Positions 1 through 6,361 of a stretch of DNA of 10,014 bases are shown piece after piece. A program made the position numbers and the translations under genes. The stretch covers positions 1 through 10,014 of the forward strand of contig JAAYXN010000267.1 of the NCBI GenBank assembly GCA_012515885.1. Direction: 5' to 3'. The notes under the pieces were generated by a model that made no database searches, had not been told where the DNA came from, and worked only from the letters and a program-made list of their open reading frames with translations. The stretch is from Rhodococcus sp. (in: high G+C Gram-positive bacteria). Lineage in GTDB: Bacteria > Actinomycetota > Actinomycetes > Mycobacteriales > Mycobacteriaceae. Within the stretch, counting starts at the first letter, position 1. Each line of letters starts with the position of its first letter.

Positions 1-858
1 CAAGTCCGCCCACGTCCAGCGCACGACGATGAGCCCCAATTCCCGCAGCGCATCCTCGCGTGCCTTTTCCGCGCGGAGCATGTCGCGTTCTGATTTGCCC
101 GGGGTCATCGAATACTTGCCGAAGCCGTCGAACTCCCCGACCACACCGAACTCGGGCCAGTAGAAATCGACCCGCGCAACGAAGCGTCCGTACGCGTCGT
201 AGATATCTTTCTGCAGCTGCGGCTGCGGTAGCCCCAACTCCAGGATCGTGACGCGGCTACGGGATTCCCCGACGCTTCCACTGCCGCCGTCAACAAATTC
301 GATGACGCGACGAGCTGCCGGGACGCCCTTGCGTCCACTGCACAACGTCAAGGCTGCGCGTAGGTCATCGGGTGTCGTTGCACCGAGCCGTAACGCATGG
401 TCGCCGACGACGACGGCCTCTTCGAAGCTGGCAGTTCGACCCAGGTCGACGAGAGTCCGCGCCGCTGTGGTCACTGGCACGCCATCGATTTCGGCAACTT
501 CGGCGGGACTGAAGGGCGTCGCATGGAAGAAAGTGCGATCTCGCGCAGCGCCGCCCGATGCTCGGTTGACCGTCATATGAACGTGCGCGAGTGGAAGGTT
601 CCACACGTCGAAGCCATGCATCACAGCTGCGGATACATGGCTGACGACGGCGTTGTTCGATCTGTGTACGGCAGCTTTGACGCGGAGTCGATGCTGGCCG
701 TAGGTATCGAGCGCTGCGAAGTCGTCAGCGGCCGCGTAGGCGCCCGGCCCTAGCGACACCAGGTCACCGCACCGACGTGCACGATGCAGTTCCTTGTCGC
801 TGTAGCCGCGCGCCAGTGCGTCGCAGCGTCGAATGATGCCCCCAGTTCCCCTGTACAT
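1..858 (-). CDS. AbiEi-like / DUF559 endonuclease-fold protein, 3' end outside window
   Basis: The reading frame stays open from an ATG at 858 to the left edge, giving 286 residues with no stop, so the C-terminus is missing. Residues 8-45 resemble the winged-helix start of AbiEi-type antitoxin proteins, with a 'GYSDKELHRARRCGDL' stretch. The middle has the family's 'VVSHVSAAVMHG' and 'PLAHVHMTVNR' segments. From about residue 227 comes a DUF559/Vsr-like nuclease-fold core: 'VARVDFYWPEFGVVGEFDG' followed by K248, with D231, E242, D244 and K248 as candidate active-site residues. Actinobacterial genomes carry many solitary copies of this architecture, usually annotated as type IV toxin-antitoxin AbiEi-family or DUF559 proteins. 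No partner toxin gene is visible in the window, though one could lie beyond the edge. The start is uncertain: a G-rich stretch (GGGGTGGGG) lies about 15 nt upstream of the ATG, and an in-frame TTG exists at 891. Real function, whether antitoxin, nuclease or regulator, is inferred only. Confidence 0.8.
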   Translation of the reverse strand, partial: MYRGTGGIIRRCDALARGYSDKELHRARRCGDLVSLGPGAYAAADDFAALDTYGQHRLRVKAAVHRSNNAVVSHVSAAVMHGFDVWNLPLAHVHMTVNRASGGAARDRTFFHATPFSPAEVAEIDGVPVTTAARTLVDLGRTASFEEAVVVGDHALRLGATTPDDLRAALTLCSGRKGVPAARRVIEFVDGGSGSVGESRSRVTILELGLPQPQLQKDIYDAYGRFVARVDFYWPEFGVVGEFDGFGKYSMTPGKSERDMLRAEKAREDALRELGLIVVRWTWADL

Positions 859-910
859 GTAGGTATCGTCGCATCCCCACCCCGCCGACAACCCTGTTAA
901 ACCACCCATC

Positions 911-937
911 TGTGGATAAAGCAGAGCCTGTGGATAA
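911..937 (-). promoter_or_regulatory. Two perfect DnaA-box sequences
   Basis: TGTGGATAA occurs at 911-919 and again at 929-937. Both are the exact complement of the classical DnaA box TTATCCACA. They are in the same orientation and 18 bp apart start to start, just under two helical turns. They sit 53 to 79 bp upstream of the AbiEi-like start codon. The sequence match is direct. Binding by DnaA is inferred, and actinobacterial DnaA is known to favour the close variant TTGTCCACA. Confidence 0.5.
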
Positions 938-939
938 CT

Positions 940-1009
940 CAGCCGCGCACGTATTTTCCCTGCCGCACCGGAAGTTTTCGCAGCGGTAGGGAAAACCTGT
1001 GCGCGGCTG
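940..1009. repeat. Long imperfect inverted repeat (27-bp arms)
   Basis: The arms are 940-966 and 983-1009, with a 16-nt loop. Outer arms pair perfectly over 11 bp (CAGCCGCGCAC with GTGCGCGGCTG). A 3-bp interruption follows (two mismatches and one G-T), then 13 further pairs with one G-T. No T-tract follows on either strand, and the flanking genes diverge, so a transcription terminator is an unlikely role. It could be an operator, a structured leader or a remnant of a small repeat element. Confidence 0.7.
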
Positions 1010-1024
1010 GGCGTCGACATCAAT

Positions 1025-1054
1025 TTCACACCGGCGTAGGAACATCGATACTCT
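1025..1054 (+). promoter_or_regulatory. Candidate sigma-70-type promoter for the SdpI-M24 unit
   Basis: TTCACA at 1025-1030 differs from the -35 consensus TTGACA at one base. TACTCT at 1049-1054 fits the relaxed actinobacterial -10 pattern TANNNT. The spacer is 18 bp. The predicted transcript would start near 1061 and leave a leader of about 75 nt before the ATG at 1135. This is assigned by eye. Confidence 0.35.
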
Positions 1055-1134
1055 TTGCTGCAGAAGTTGTTTACCGCCTTCACTGCACCCAATGGCCAGT
1101 CTGTGCAGAAGACCAAACCTTCTGGGGGGATTCA

Positions 1135-1536
1135 ATGGAAATCGGGCCATACGTCGGGCTACTCATCGCGCCGACACTTCTCGCAGTCTTCGCCAGCGTC
1201 ATGGAATACGGCATCAAGAACCGCGGTATTGAACGCAACGGCGCCGTCGGACTGCGGACCAAAGCCACTCAGGCGTCCGACGAAGCCTGGCATGCCGGAC
1301 ACGAGGCTGCACTACCGCATTTTCGCGCAATGGCCGTTCTCGGCGGCATCACCGTCGCCGCCTCTATCCTCGCGATACTTGCGGCGGGCAGCACTGACGG
1401 CAACTATCCCGCCTGGCTCCTACTCGTTCCCGGCATCGGCCTCCTCGCACAGGTTGTTGTAGTTCTCGGCGGAACCGTCGCTGCCAACAAAGCCGCCAAG
1501 GCTGTTCGCAACGGACTCGGAGCCGCCGACACCTAG
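1135..1536 (+). CDS. SdpI-family membrane protein
   Basis: This 133-residue protein has three predicted membrane helices, at roughly residues 5-25, 64-85 and 92-115. Between the first two lies the signature loop of the SdpI/YhfL family, GLRTKATQASDEAWHAGH (residues 39-56), which matches the usual 'GIRT.AT..S.EAW.AGH' pattern. In Bacillus subtilis, SdpI is the immunity protein against the SdpC toxin. Most actinobacterial members are short and have no tested role. The start at 1135 is supported by a strong purine-rich ribosome site, GGGGGGA at 1124-1130. The stop lies 11 nt before the ATG of the M24 peptidase gene, so the two are almost certainly co-transcribed. No sdpC-like toxin gene or SdpR-type regulator is visible here, so an immunity role is not supported by context. 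Confidence 0.78.
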   Translation: MEIGPYVGLLIAPTLLAVFASVMEYGIKNRGIERNGAVGLRTKATQASDEAWHAGHEAALPHFRAMAVLGGITVAASILAILAAGSTDGNYPAWLLLVPGIGLLAQVVVVLGGTVAANKAAKAVRNGLGAADT

Positions 1537-1547
1537 GATTGACACTT

Positions 1548-2240
1548 ATGACCACCGACGATGCTGAGCGCACTACCGCGCTGCGGACTGCGGAAACTAA
1601 AGCCGTCAGCCTCTTCGACGAGGTCATCGCGCGTGGACTCATCGCGCCCGGACGCACAGAATCCGAGATCAGCGACGACATTCGCGACCTGTCCGTCGAA
1701 CTCTTCGGCACCCGCAAGTACTGGCACAAGCGGATCGTGCGGGCAGGCATCAACACCCTTGAGCCCTACCGGTCCAACCCGCCAGACCGGGTCATCGGCG
1801 ACGACGACATCATTTTCCTCGACTTCGGGCCCATCTTCGAAGAATGGGAAGCGGACTTCGGCCGCACCTACGTCCTCGGCAACGACCCCGCCAAAATCGC
1901 GCTTCGTGACGCCCTCGAACCCGTCTGGCACGCCGGCCGCCTGTACTTCGACTCGCATCCCGACGTCACCGGCGCGCAGCTCTACGAGCACGTCGTGCAG
2001 GCCGCTGCCGATCGCGGCATCGAATTTGGGGCCGCCATCGCCGGACACCTCGTCGGCGAATTTCCGCACGAAAAAATCAAAGGCGACGACGTCACCAACT
2101 ACATCGCCCCAGGCAGCGACCTACCGATGCGGCGCACCGATGGCAAAGGTCGCCCCTGCCACTGGATCCTCGAGATCCACCTGGTGGATCGGGAACGTCA
2201 GATCGGCGCGTTCTTCGAGCAACTCCTCGACATCCCCTAA
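1548..2240 (+). CDS. M24 (pita-bread fold) family metallopeptidase
   Basis: The 230-residue product is a single M24 catalytic domain with little N-terminal extension. All five metal-ligand positions of the methionine aminopeptidase/Xaa-Pro peptidase fold are recognisable: D92 (in LDFGP), D103 (11 residues on, in EADFGR), H167 (AGHLVG), E209 (WILEIHL) and E224 (AFFEQLL). This predicts an active two-metal peptidase in the cytoplasm. The exact substrate, an X-Pro peptide, creatine-like compound or other, cannot be read from the sequence. I chose the ATG at 1548 because TAGGA at 1534-1538 lies about 9 nt upstream. An in-frame TTG at 1539 would add three residues but leaves no room for a ribosome site. 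The gene follows the SdpI-family gene closely and ends 4 bp from the stop of a convergent gene. Confidence 0.9.
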   Translation: MTTDDAERTTALRTAETKAVSLFDEVIARGLIAPGRTESEISDDIRDLSVELFGTRKYWHKRIVRAGINTLEPYRSNPPDRVIGDDDIIFLDFGPIFEEWEADFGRTYVLGNDPAKIALRDALEPVWHAGRLYFDSHPDVTGAQLYEHVVQAAADRGIEFGAAIAGHLVGEFPHEKIKGDDVTNYIAPGSDLPMRRTDGKGRPCHWILEIHLVDRERQIGAFFEQLLDIP

Positions 2241-2244
2241 ACCG

Positions 2245-2691
2245 CTAGAACTGGCCGACGATAAACCCGGCCAGTAGCACCGCGAACCCACCAATCTCGG
2301 CGGTGATGAGCGCAACCATGAACGCGAACGTTCCGCGCACCGGGTGTGCCATCTGGTTGTCGGTGTCCTTCTTCCAGCCGTGCACGATGTAGGTGATGAT
2401 CGCGGCGACGAAGAAGAAAATCTGTACCGCTGCGGCAGCAAGATTGACGGCGGTCGGCCAGGCACTGAGTTCGACGAAGACGGCGACGAGCAGCGTCGCG
2501 AACGCGTACATCAGGGCAGCGCGGTGCGCGATGTCGACGTAGGGGTGCGCCAGATGGTTCGGCGATGTTGCCATCCCGTGGTACTTCCACACCCCCAACA
2601 CCAGCGCGGCGATGAAAATGAGCCCGGCTGCAAGCAGCGTCAGCGTGGTGTCGATACCCAGGACCGCCGACCAGTCCACGTCGTCAATCAT
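2245..2691 (-). CDS. Unrecognised four-helix, His-rich membrane protein
   Basis: The 148-residue protein has four predicted helices (about 12-34, 56-76, 80-104, 121-146) and no signal peptide. I do not recognise a named family with confidence. It appears internally duplicated. The loop after helix 1 contains 'YHG' followed by 'NHLAHP' (H38, H46, H49), and the loop after helix 3 contains 'VHGW' followed by 'QMAHP' (H104, H116). H56 lies at the start of helix 2. Both loops would be on the same side of the membrane, so a metal or heme site is possible. The size and layout loosely recall small four-helix enzymes such as styrene oxide isomerase or hydroxylaminobenzene mutase, but that is only a hypothesis. 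The ATG at 2691 is the first in frame, and its ribosome site is weak. It lies 59 bp downstream of the nuclease gene on the same strand. Confidence 0.75.
   Translation of the reverse strand: MIDDVDWSAVLGIDTTLTLLAAGLIFIAALVLGVWKYHGMATSPNHLAHPYVDIAHRAALMYAFATLLVAVFVELSAWPTAVNLAAAAVQIFFFVAAIITYIVHGWKKDTDNQMAHPVRGTFAFMVALITAEIGGFAVLLAGFIVGQF
2250..2275 (+). terminator. Candidate hairpin terminator of the SdpI-M24 unit
   Basis: ACTGGCCG (2250-2257) and CGGCCAGT (2268-2275) form a perfect 8-bp stem with a 10-nt loop, starting 10 nt after the M24 stop codon. No T-tract follows, so it would be of the U-less type often proposed in actinobacteria. It lies within the last codons of the convergent membrane-protein gene, so the symmetry could also be a chance result of coding sequence. 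Confidence 0.4.
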
Positions 2692-2750
2692 TGGATGACA
2701 GTAGCGTGCGTGTTGGAGATCACTTTCGGGGCCAACCGAAATGGATGTTC

Positions 2751-4364
2751 TTACAGGTCGGAGGCGAGGGGGATTTCGGAGGCTGCACGGTCACTGATCC
2801 ATTCGCGCAGCACTTTGGTGGCGATGACGTCGTCCTCGTTGTAGTGGAGGAGTCGCTCTCGCTGGGAGTGGTCGACCTCGCCGTCATAGCCGACGGCGAG
2901 GCGGTACCAGCCCATGGATGCTTCGCCGCTCGCTTCGCTGTCGCGCCACTGGAATCCCGCGAACGGTGCAATCTTCTTCAGGCCCTTACCGTTGGGGCTG
3001 ATGAACTGGTCGAGAACTACCTGATAAATATCGACCCACTGTGGGCTGTCGACGAACTCGCGCATTTCGGCTTCGGTGGGGATGCCCGGGTAGCCCGCGA
3101 AGCGGCGTACCGACCCGAACATCCAACGCTCTTCAGCTTTGCGTGAATAGCAGTAGGCGGCAAACGTTTTCCCGGCTGCTGCGGCGGCAGCGCGTTCGGC
3201 CATCAGCCACTGCCAGAACTCGGCAAAGGACCGCGCCTCGTCGGTGGTGGGCAGCGGATCCCACGTCACGAACGGCCGATACGCTGACACGCCATCAATG
3301 TTGAGCAGCGTGCCCCACAGGTACGCGCCGTCGTCCTGATAGCTCTCCATGTCCACGTCGACTTCGACGTCGGCGCGGGTCACTGTCATTTCGGGGAACT
3401 TGCGGACCAGCGGAACACCCGCAACCCACGCTTTCGCCATCACGACGGTGTCCTCGAACGATGGGCCTGTCCACTCTTCGGGTTTGCCGCCCTCATAAGC
3501 CGCAAGTTCGTCGACGGTTGTGATTCCCTGTGCTCGCAGGATTTCGGTGCGGGTTCCGGTGGCGACGAGGGACACGTCGTGGTGGGCGGTGAGTTCTTCG
3601 TTGCAGTCCGGCCACCACGGGCACGAGCTGCATTCACTGATTTTCGACACCCGGGTTTCTATTTCGCCGCGTGCAATACCGATGCGGTCTGCGAACCGTG
3701 CGTCGTAGTCGTCCAGGATTTTCGTGAGGTCGTGGACGTAGATGCAGTCCGCGGCCAACCCGATTGCTCCCGCCCGCAGTGATGCGCTAGCCAGGTTGTG
3801 GCGTTCGAGCATTCGATGTAGCTGCGCAACCCGCATTTGGTCGCGGACGTTGCTGCGCGGTTTGCGGGTGTCGTCTTCGCGGGGCGCCCAGTTGAATAGG
3901 TCGGAAATCAGGGCGCCGCGGCCGGGATCGGTGACCTTGTGGTTGACGACGATGACGGGGATATATCCGCCGTCCGGGTCGCGCAACAGAATTTCTGAGC
4001 GGCCTTTGCGGCCGGTATCGGGTTCGAGGGGCAGTACCGCTCCCCAAATGCGTTCGGCTCCCGCAGCGCAGGCCGCCAGTGTTTCGTCGGCCTGGCCGCG
4101 CATGGAACGTTCCGGGTTGATCCGCACCCAGCGGTCGGGTTCGGCGGCCATCAACATTTCCCGGACTGCTTCACGCTTCGCGGCAGCCGCTTCCTGCCGT
4201 TGCTGCACGCCGATGTCCTCGCGCATCTGTGGAACGCGGTCCGCTTGCGTAATGTCCAAGTGGACGCGGTGACGGCAACGAGTCAACATCCCAGGGTCGA
4301 GGAGAATCGTCGACGGGGATGGCTGGCGGCGAGGCGAGATATTGGAGGACACGATGTCGTTCAT
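2751..4364 (-). CDS. TM0106-family RecB-like nuclease (Fe-S, RNase H-like)
   Basis: The 537-residue product has two parts. The N-terminal half resembles a Cas4/AddB-type PD-(D/E)XK nuclease. It has a lone cysteine at C30 and a later triplet C245-x2-C248-x5-C254, the four-cysteine pattern that holds a 4Fe-4S cluster in Cas4 and AddB. Its likely catalytic strand is 'YIPVIVVNHK' ending at K143, with E124 upstream. The C-terminal half resembles the YprB-type RNase H-like exonuclease domain, with acidic residues in 'EVDVDME' (D336, D338, E340) and a terminal 'YNEDDVIATKVLREW' motif (D511/D512). The family is commonly annotated as a putative DNA repair nuclease, and its substrate is not known to me. 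The frame is open upstream to 4625, but that would overlap the divergent gene. The ATG at 4364 has a good ribosome site, AGGTGAG, about 6 nt upstream. Confidence 0.86.
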   Translation of the reverse strand: MNDIVSSNISPRRQPSPSTILLDPGMLTRCRHRVHLDITQADRVPQMREDIGVQQRQEAAAAKREAVREMLMAAEPDRWVRINPERSMRGQADETLAACAAGAERIWGAVLPLEPDTGRKGRSEILLRDPDGGYIPVIVVNHKVTDPGRGALISDLFNWAPREDDTRKPRSNVRDQMRVAQLHRMLERHNLASASLRAGAIGLAADCIYVHDLTKILDDYDARFADRIGIARGEIETRVSKISECSSCPWWPDCNEELTAHHDVSLVATGTRTEILRAQGITTVDELAAYEGGKPEEWTGPSFEDTVVMAKAWVAGVPLVRKFPEMTVTRADVEVDVDMESYQDDGAYLWGTLLNIDGVSAYRPFVTWDPLPTTDEARSFAEFWQWLMAERAAAAAAGKTFAAYCYSRKAEERWMFGSVRRFAGYPGIPTEAEMREFVDSPQWVDIYQVVLDQFISPNGKGLKKIAPFAGFQWRDSEASGEASMGWYRLAVGYDGEVDHSQRERLLHYNEDDVIATKVLREWISDRAASEIPLASDL

Positions 4365-4452
4365 TATGGGCTCACCTAGGCTGTCCCCGAAGCAGCGGCC
4401 GCATATTGATAGCCTGAGCGACGCGAAAACACCAGGATAAGGGGTCCTTTCT
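4365..4452. promoter_or_regulatory. Divergent promoter region, nuclease / DUF6474 operon
   Basis: The 88 bp between two divergent starts must hold promoters for both directions. On the plus strand TAGCCT at 4410-4415 is a possible -10 element, but I see no convincing -35. AGGATAAGGGG (4434-4444) is the ribosome site for the rightward gene. No obvious CsoR-type or other copper-operator dyad is visible, so copper control of the downstream operon is not supported from this region. Confidence 0.4.
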
Positions 4453-5106
4453 ATGGGGTTGTTCAAGAAGCGCAAGACGCGAGCCACCCGTAAGGCGGAA
4501 GCGAAGGCGCTCAAACATAAGGCGACCGTCGAAGCGAAGTTGGGCGACAAGCGCCAGCGCAAGCTCGATCGTGCCCAGCTCAAGGCGCAGAAGCGTCTTG
4601 ATAGCAAAGCCCACAAGTCCCACAAGAAGGTCGAAAAGGCGCAGTTAGAGGCGTTTTCCGCGCAGAAGAAGGCGGCCGAACGTAAGGGGCTGACTGTCGC
4701 TTCGGTGCGTAAGTACCTGGGTGTCGCGCGTTTGTTGACGCCGGTGCTGTTGCCGATCGCCTACCGTCTTGCCACCACCATTCGGGGTCAGCTCGATGCG
4801 CGGCGTGCGGCGGCGATGGGCGTGTCTGTCGATCAGCTGGGTGACTACACCGGTCACGGCGCCAAGCTCAGTGCCCGTATTGCTGGTGCGGAGAAGTCGA
4901 CCGATGAGATCCTCGCCAACAAGCCTAACGATGCTGAGACGCAGCGTTTCGTTGCCGCGATTCGTGAGCGTCTCGCGGATTTGAACACTGCGATCCATGC
5001 TGCCGAGCAGATGCCGGCGCCGCGTCGCCGGGCCGCGCACCACGCCATTGCCAGTGAGCTTGACGGCATTGAGGCTGATCTCCTGGTTCGTCTCGGCGTC
5101 CGCTAG
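4453..5106 (+). CDS. DUF6474-like basic coiled-coil protein
   Basis: The 217-residue protein begins 'MGLFKKRKTRATRKAEAKAL', typical of a conserved Mycobacteriales protein that I recall as DUF6474. Residues 5-78 are extremely rich in Lys, Arg and Ala and should form a long charged helix or coiled coil. A hydrophobic stretch at about 91-105 ('VARLLTPVLLPIAYR') could lie on or in the membrane. The C-terminal part (about 135-217) looks helical and soluble. It has no enzyme motif, and function is unknown; a membrane- or nucleic-acid-associated structural role is only a guess. The ATG at 4453 follows a purine-rich site (4434-4444) at somewhat long spacing. It is the first gene of the run leading to the copper genes, with a 6-nt gap to the next gene. 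Confidence 0.76.
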   Translation: MGLFKKRKTRATRKAEAKALKHKATVEAKLGDKRQRKLDRAQLKAQKRLDSKAHKSHKKVEKAQLEAFSAQKKAAERKGLTVASVRKYLGVARLLTPVLLPIAYRLATTIRGQLDARRAAAMGVSVDQLGDYTGHGAKLSARIAGAEKSTDEILANKPNDAETQRFVAAIRERLADLNTAIHAAEQMPAPRRRAAHHAIASELDGIEADLLVRLGVR

Positions 5107-5112
5107 TTCGTC

Positions 5113-5643
5113 ATGTCGCTACGCACACCCGTTTCTCCGCCCGCCGCGTTCCGCGGCGCGGCGGTGGGTGTGTTTTCTGGCGCTTTCGCTGTTGCCGCGC
5201 ACGCGGCTGCGGGCGGCGGGTTGCCGCATTCGTCGTCGCTGACGCTGCTCGCCGCGGCCTGTGTGGGTCTTGGTGTTCTGGTGGCTCAGCGCACGCCGCG
5301 GTCGGTGCCCGCGTTTACTGCGGCGGCGCTGGCGGTCGGCCAGCTGCTTGGTCACCTCGTGTTGGCGGTGGAAACCCCTGGGCACGCGCTGGTTCCTAGC
5401 GGGATGATGCTGGCCGCGCACGCGGTCGCGACGGTGGTGTGCGCGAGCGCGGTCTCTGCCGCTGAGCGGCTATATGGCCCACTGGTTAGTTCGGTGGTGT
5501 CACTGTGGCGCACGACCTTTACCGCCGGTCCCTCCCCGGCCGCGACGGTCACCCTGCTCCCCCGCTGCGAAACACATGCGACGGCCGTCGTCGCGATCTT
5601 GCGGGCCAGCATTTCCCGGCGCGGTCCACCTGTTTCTGCCTGA
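5113..5643 (+). CDS. Small membrane protein at head of copper module
   Basis: This 176-residue protein has about four predicted hydrophobic helices: roughly 15-32, 42-58, 66-86 and 95-115. A polar tail runs to the end. I do not know a named family, though similar small membrane proteins beside YcnI and CopC/D genes in actinobacteria seem familiar. Histidines and methionines fall at or near helix ends: H30, H39, H81, H91, H103, M98 and M99, in segments such as 'GHLVLAVETPGHAL' and 'MMLAAHA'. These are possible copper ligands. The gene starts 6 nt after the DUF6474-like stop without a clear ribosome site, suggesting coupled translation, and ends 43 nt before ycnI. Position suggests a copper-related role; the sequence alone does not prove it. 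Confidence 0.72.
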   Translation: MSLRTPVSPPAAFRGAAVGVFSGAFAVAAHAAAGGGLPHSSSLTLLAAACVGLGVLVAQRTPRSVPAFTAAALAVGQLLGHLVLAVETPGHALVPSGMMLAAHAVATVVCASAVSAAERLYGPLVSSVVSLWRTTFTAGPSPAATVTLLPRCETHATAVVAILRASISRRGPPVSA

Positions 5644-5686
5644 ACCTTTTCTCACACCCTTTTTCTTTTCCTAGGCAGGAACTTTC

Positions 5687-6361
5687 ATGAAGTCTCTCTT
5701 TTCGCGTGCCCTCATTACCGGTGCCGCGACCTCGTCCGTACTCCTTCTTGGCGCGGGCATTGCCGCAGCGCACGTCACGGTCGTCGCGCCCGGCGCAGCT
5801 CAGGGCGGGTACTCGGTACTCACGTTCCGGGTACCCACCGAATCCGACGCCGCGTCGACGACGGCGCTGCGCGTCGAACTTCCCGATCTGAAATCGGCTC
5901 GCACCGAACCGATCCCCGGCTGGACTGCTGTGATCGAGCGCGACGACACCACTCAGGCGGCCACTGCCGTGACGTGGACGGCTGATCCGGGCGTCGGTGT
6001 TCAGCCCGGCCAGTTCCAACAGTTCGTGCTTTCTGCGGGGCCACTGCCCGCCACTGAGGATGTCGCGTTCCCGGCCATCCAGACCTACAGCGACGGCGAG
6101 GTCGTGGCGTGGGACGAGGCGGTTGGGGCCGACGGCAGCGAACCGTCCAAGCCGGCACCGACGCTCACCCTCGCCCCGTCCAGCGGTGATGGCCATGGAC
6201 ACAGCGTTGATAGCGGCAGCTCAAGCGAGTCGGCGTCCGCGACGCACACGTCAGAGGCGGGTGCCGATAACGTCGCCCGTCTTCTTGGCGGCGGTGGGCT
6301 CGTCCTTGGCGCACTCGGTGCGGCACTCGGGCTCGGTGCTGTGATCCGAGGCCGCCGATGA
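5687..6361 (+). CDS. ycnI: YcnI-like (DUF1775) copper-binding protein
   Basis: The 224-residue product has a signal peptide of about 28 residues ending AAA before H29. Cleavage there would make histidine the first mature residue, as required for the mono-histidine brace copper site described for Bacillus subtilis YcnI. The DUF1775 domain spans about 29-148 and includes 'LTFRVPTESD' and 'YSDGEVVAWDEAV'. H29, E52 and W142 are the candidate copper-site residues. A low-complexity linker (about 150-195) contains 'GDGHGHS' and more His/Ser. A C-terminal helix (about 199-220) followed by RGRR anchors it in the membrane facing out. The ribosome site CAGGA (5676-5680) is well placed for the ATG. The stop overlaps the copC start by 4 nt (ATGA), so translation is probably coupled. 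It likely acts as a Cu(II) chaperone or acquisition protein at the cell surface. Confidence 0.93.
   Translation: MKSLFSRALITGAATSSVLLLGAGIAAAHVTVVAPGAAQGGYSVLTFRVPTESDAASTTALRVELPDLKSARTEPIPGWTAVIERDDTTQAATAVTWTADPGVGVQPGQFQQFVLSAGPLPATEDVAFPAIQTYSDGEVVAWDEAVGADGSEPSKPAPTLTLAPSSGDGHGHSVDSGSSSESASATHTSEAGADNVARLLGGGGLVLGALGAALGLGAVIRGRR

Larger units (their letters stand above)
859..1134. other. Divergent intergenic control region
   Basis: These 276 bp separate the leftward AbiEi-like gene from the rightward SdpI-family gene and contain no convincing gene. They hold two perfect DnaA-box sequences, a long imperfect inverted repeat and a plausible sigma-70-type promoter for the rightward unit, each listed separately. 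Because the flanking genes diverge, transcription of both should start here. Confidence 0.75.

Noticed and set aside
911..1009. Chromosomal or plasmid replication origin
   Set aside because: Two DnaA boxes are too few. There is no dnaA, dnaN, rep or parA gene, and no AT-rich unwinding stretch.
1533..2069. 178-codon minus-strand frame opposite the M24 gene
   Set aside because: Antisense shadow of a conserved catalytic domain, with no own start signals.
1561..2277. 238-codon plus-strand frame overlapping the M24 gene
   Set aside because: Ser/Thr/Pro/Arg-rich low-complexity translation is typical of an offset frame. The M24 frame holds all five metal ligands.
4365..4452. Copper-responsive (CsoR-type) operator ahead of the copper operon
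   Set aside because: I looked for a GC-rich dyad with C/G runs of the CsoR type here and before ycnI and saw none convincing.
4365..4625. N-terminal extension of the nuclease frame up to 4625
   Set aside because: The extra 87 codons overlap the divergent DUF6474-like gene and its promoter region. The extension looks like shadow sequence, and the ATG at 4364 has a good ribosome site.
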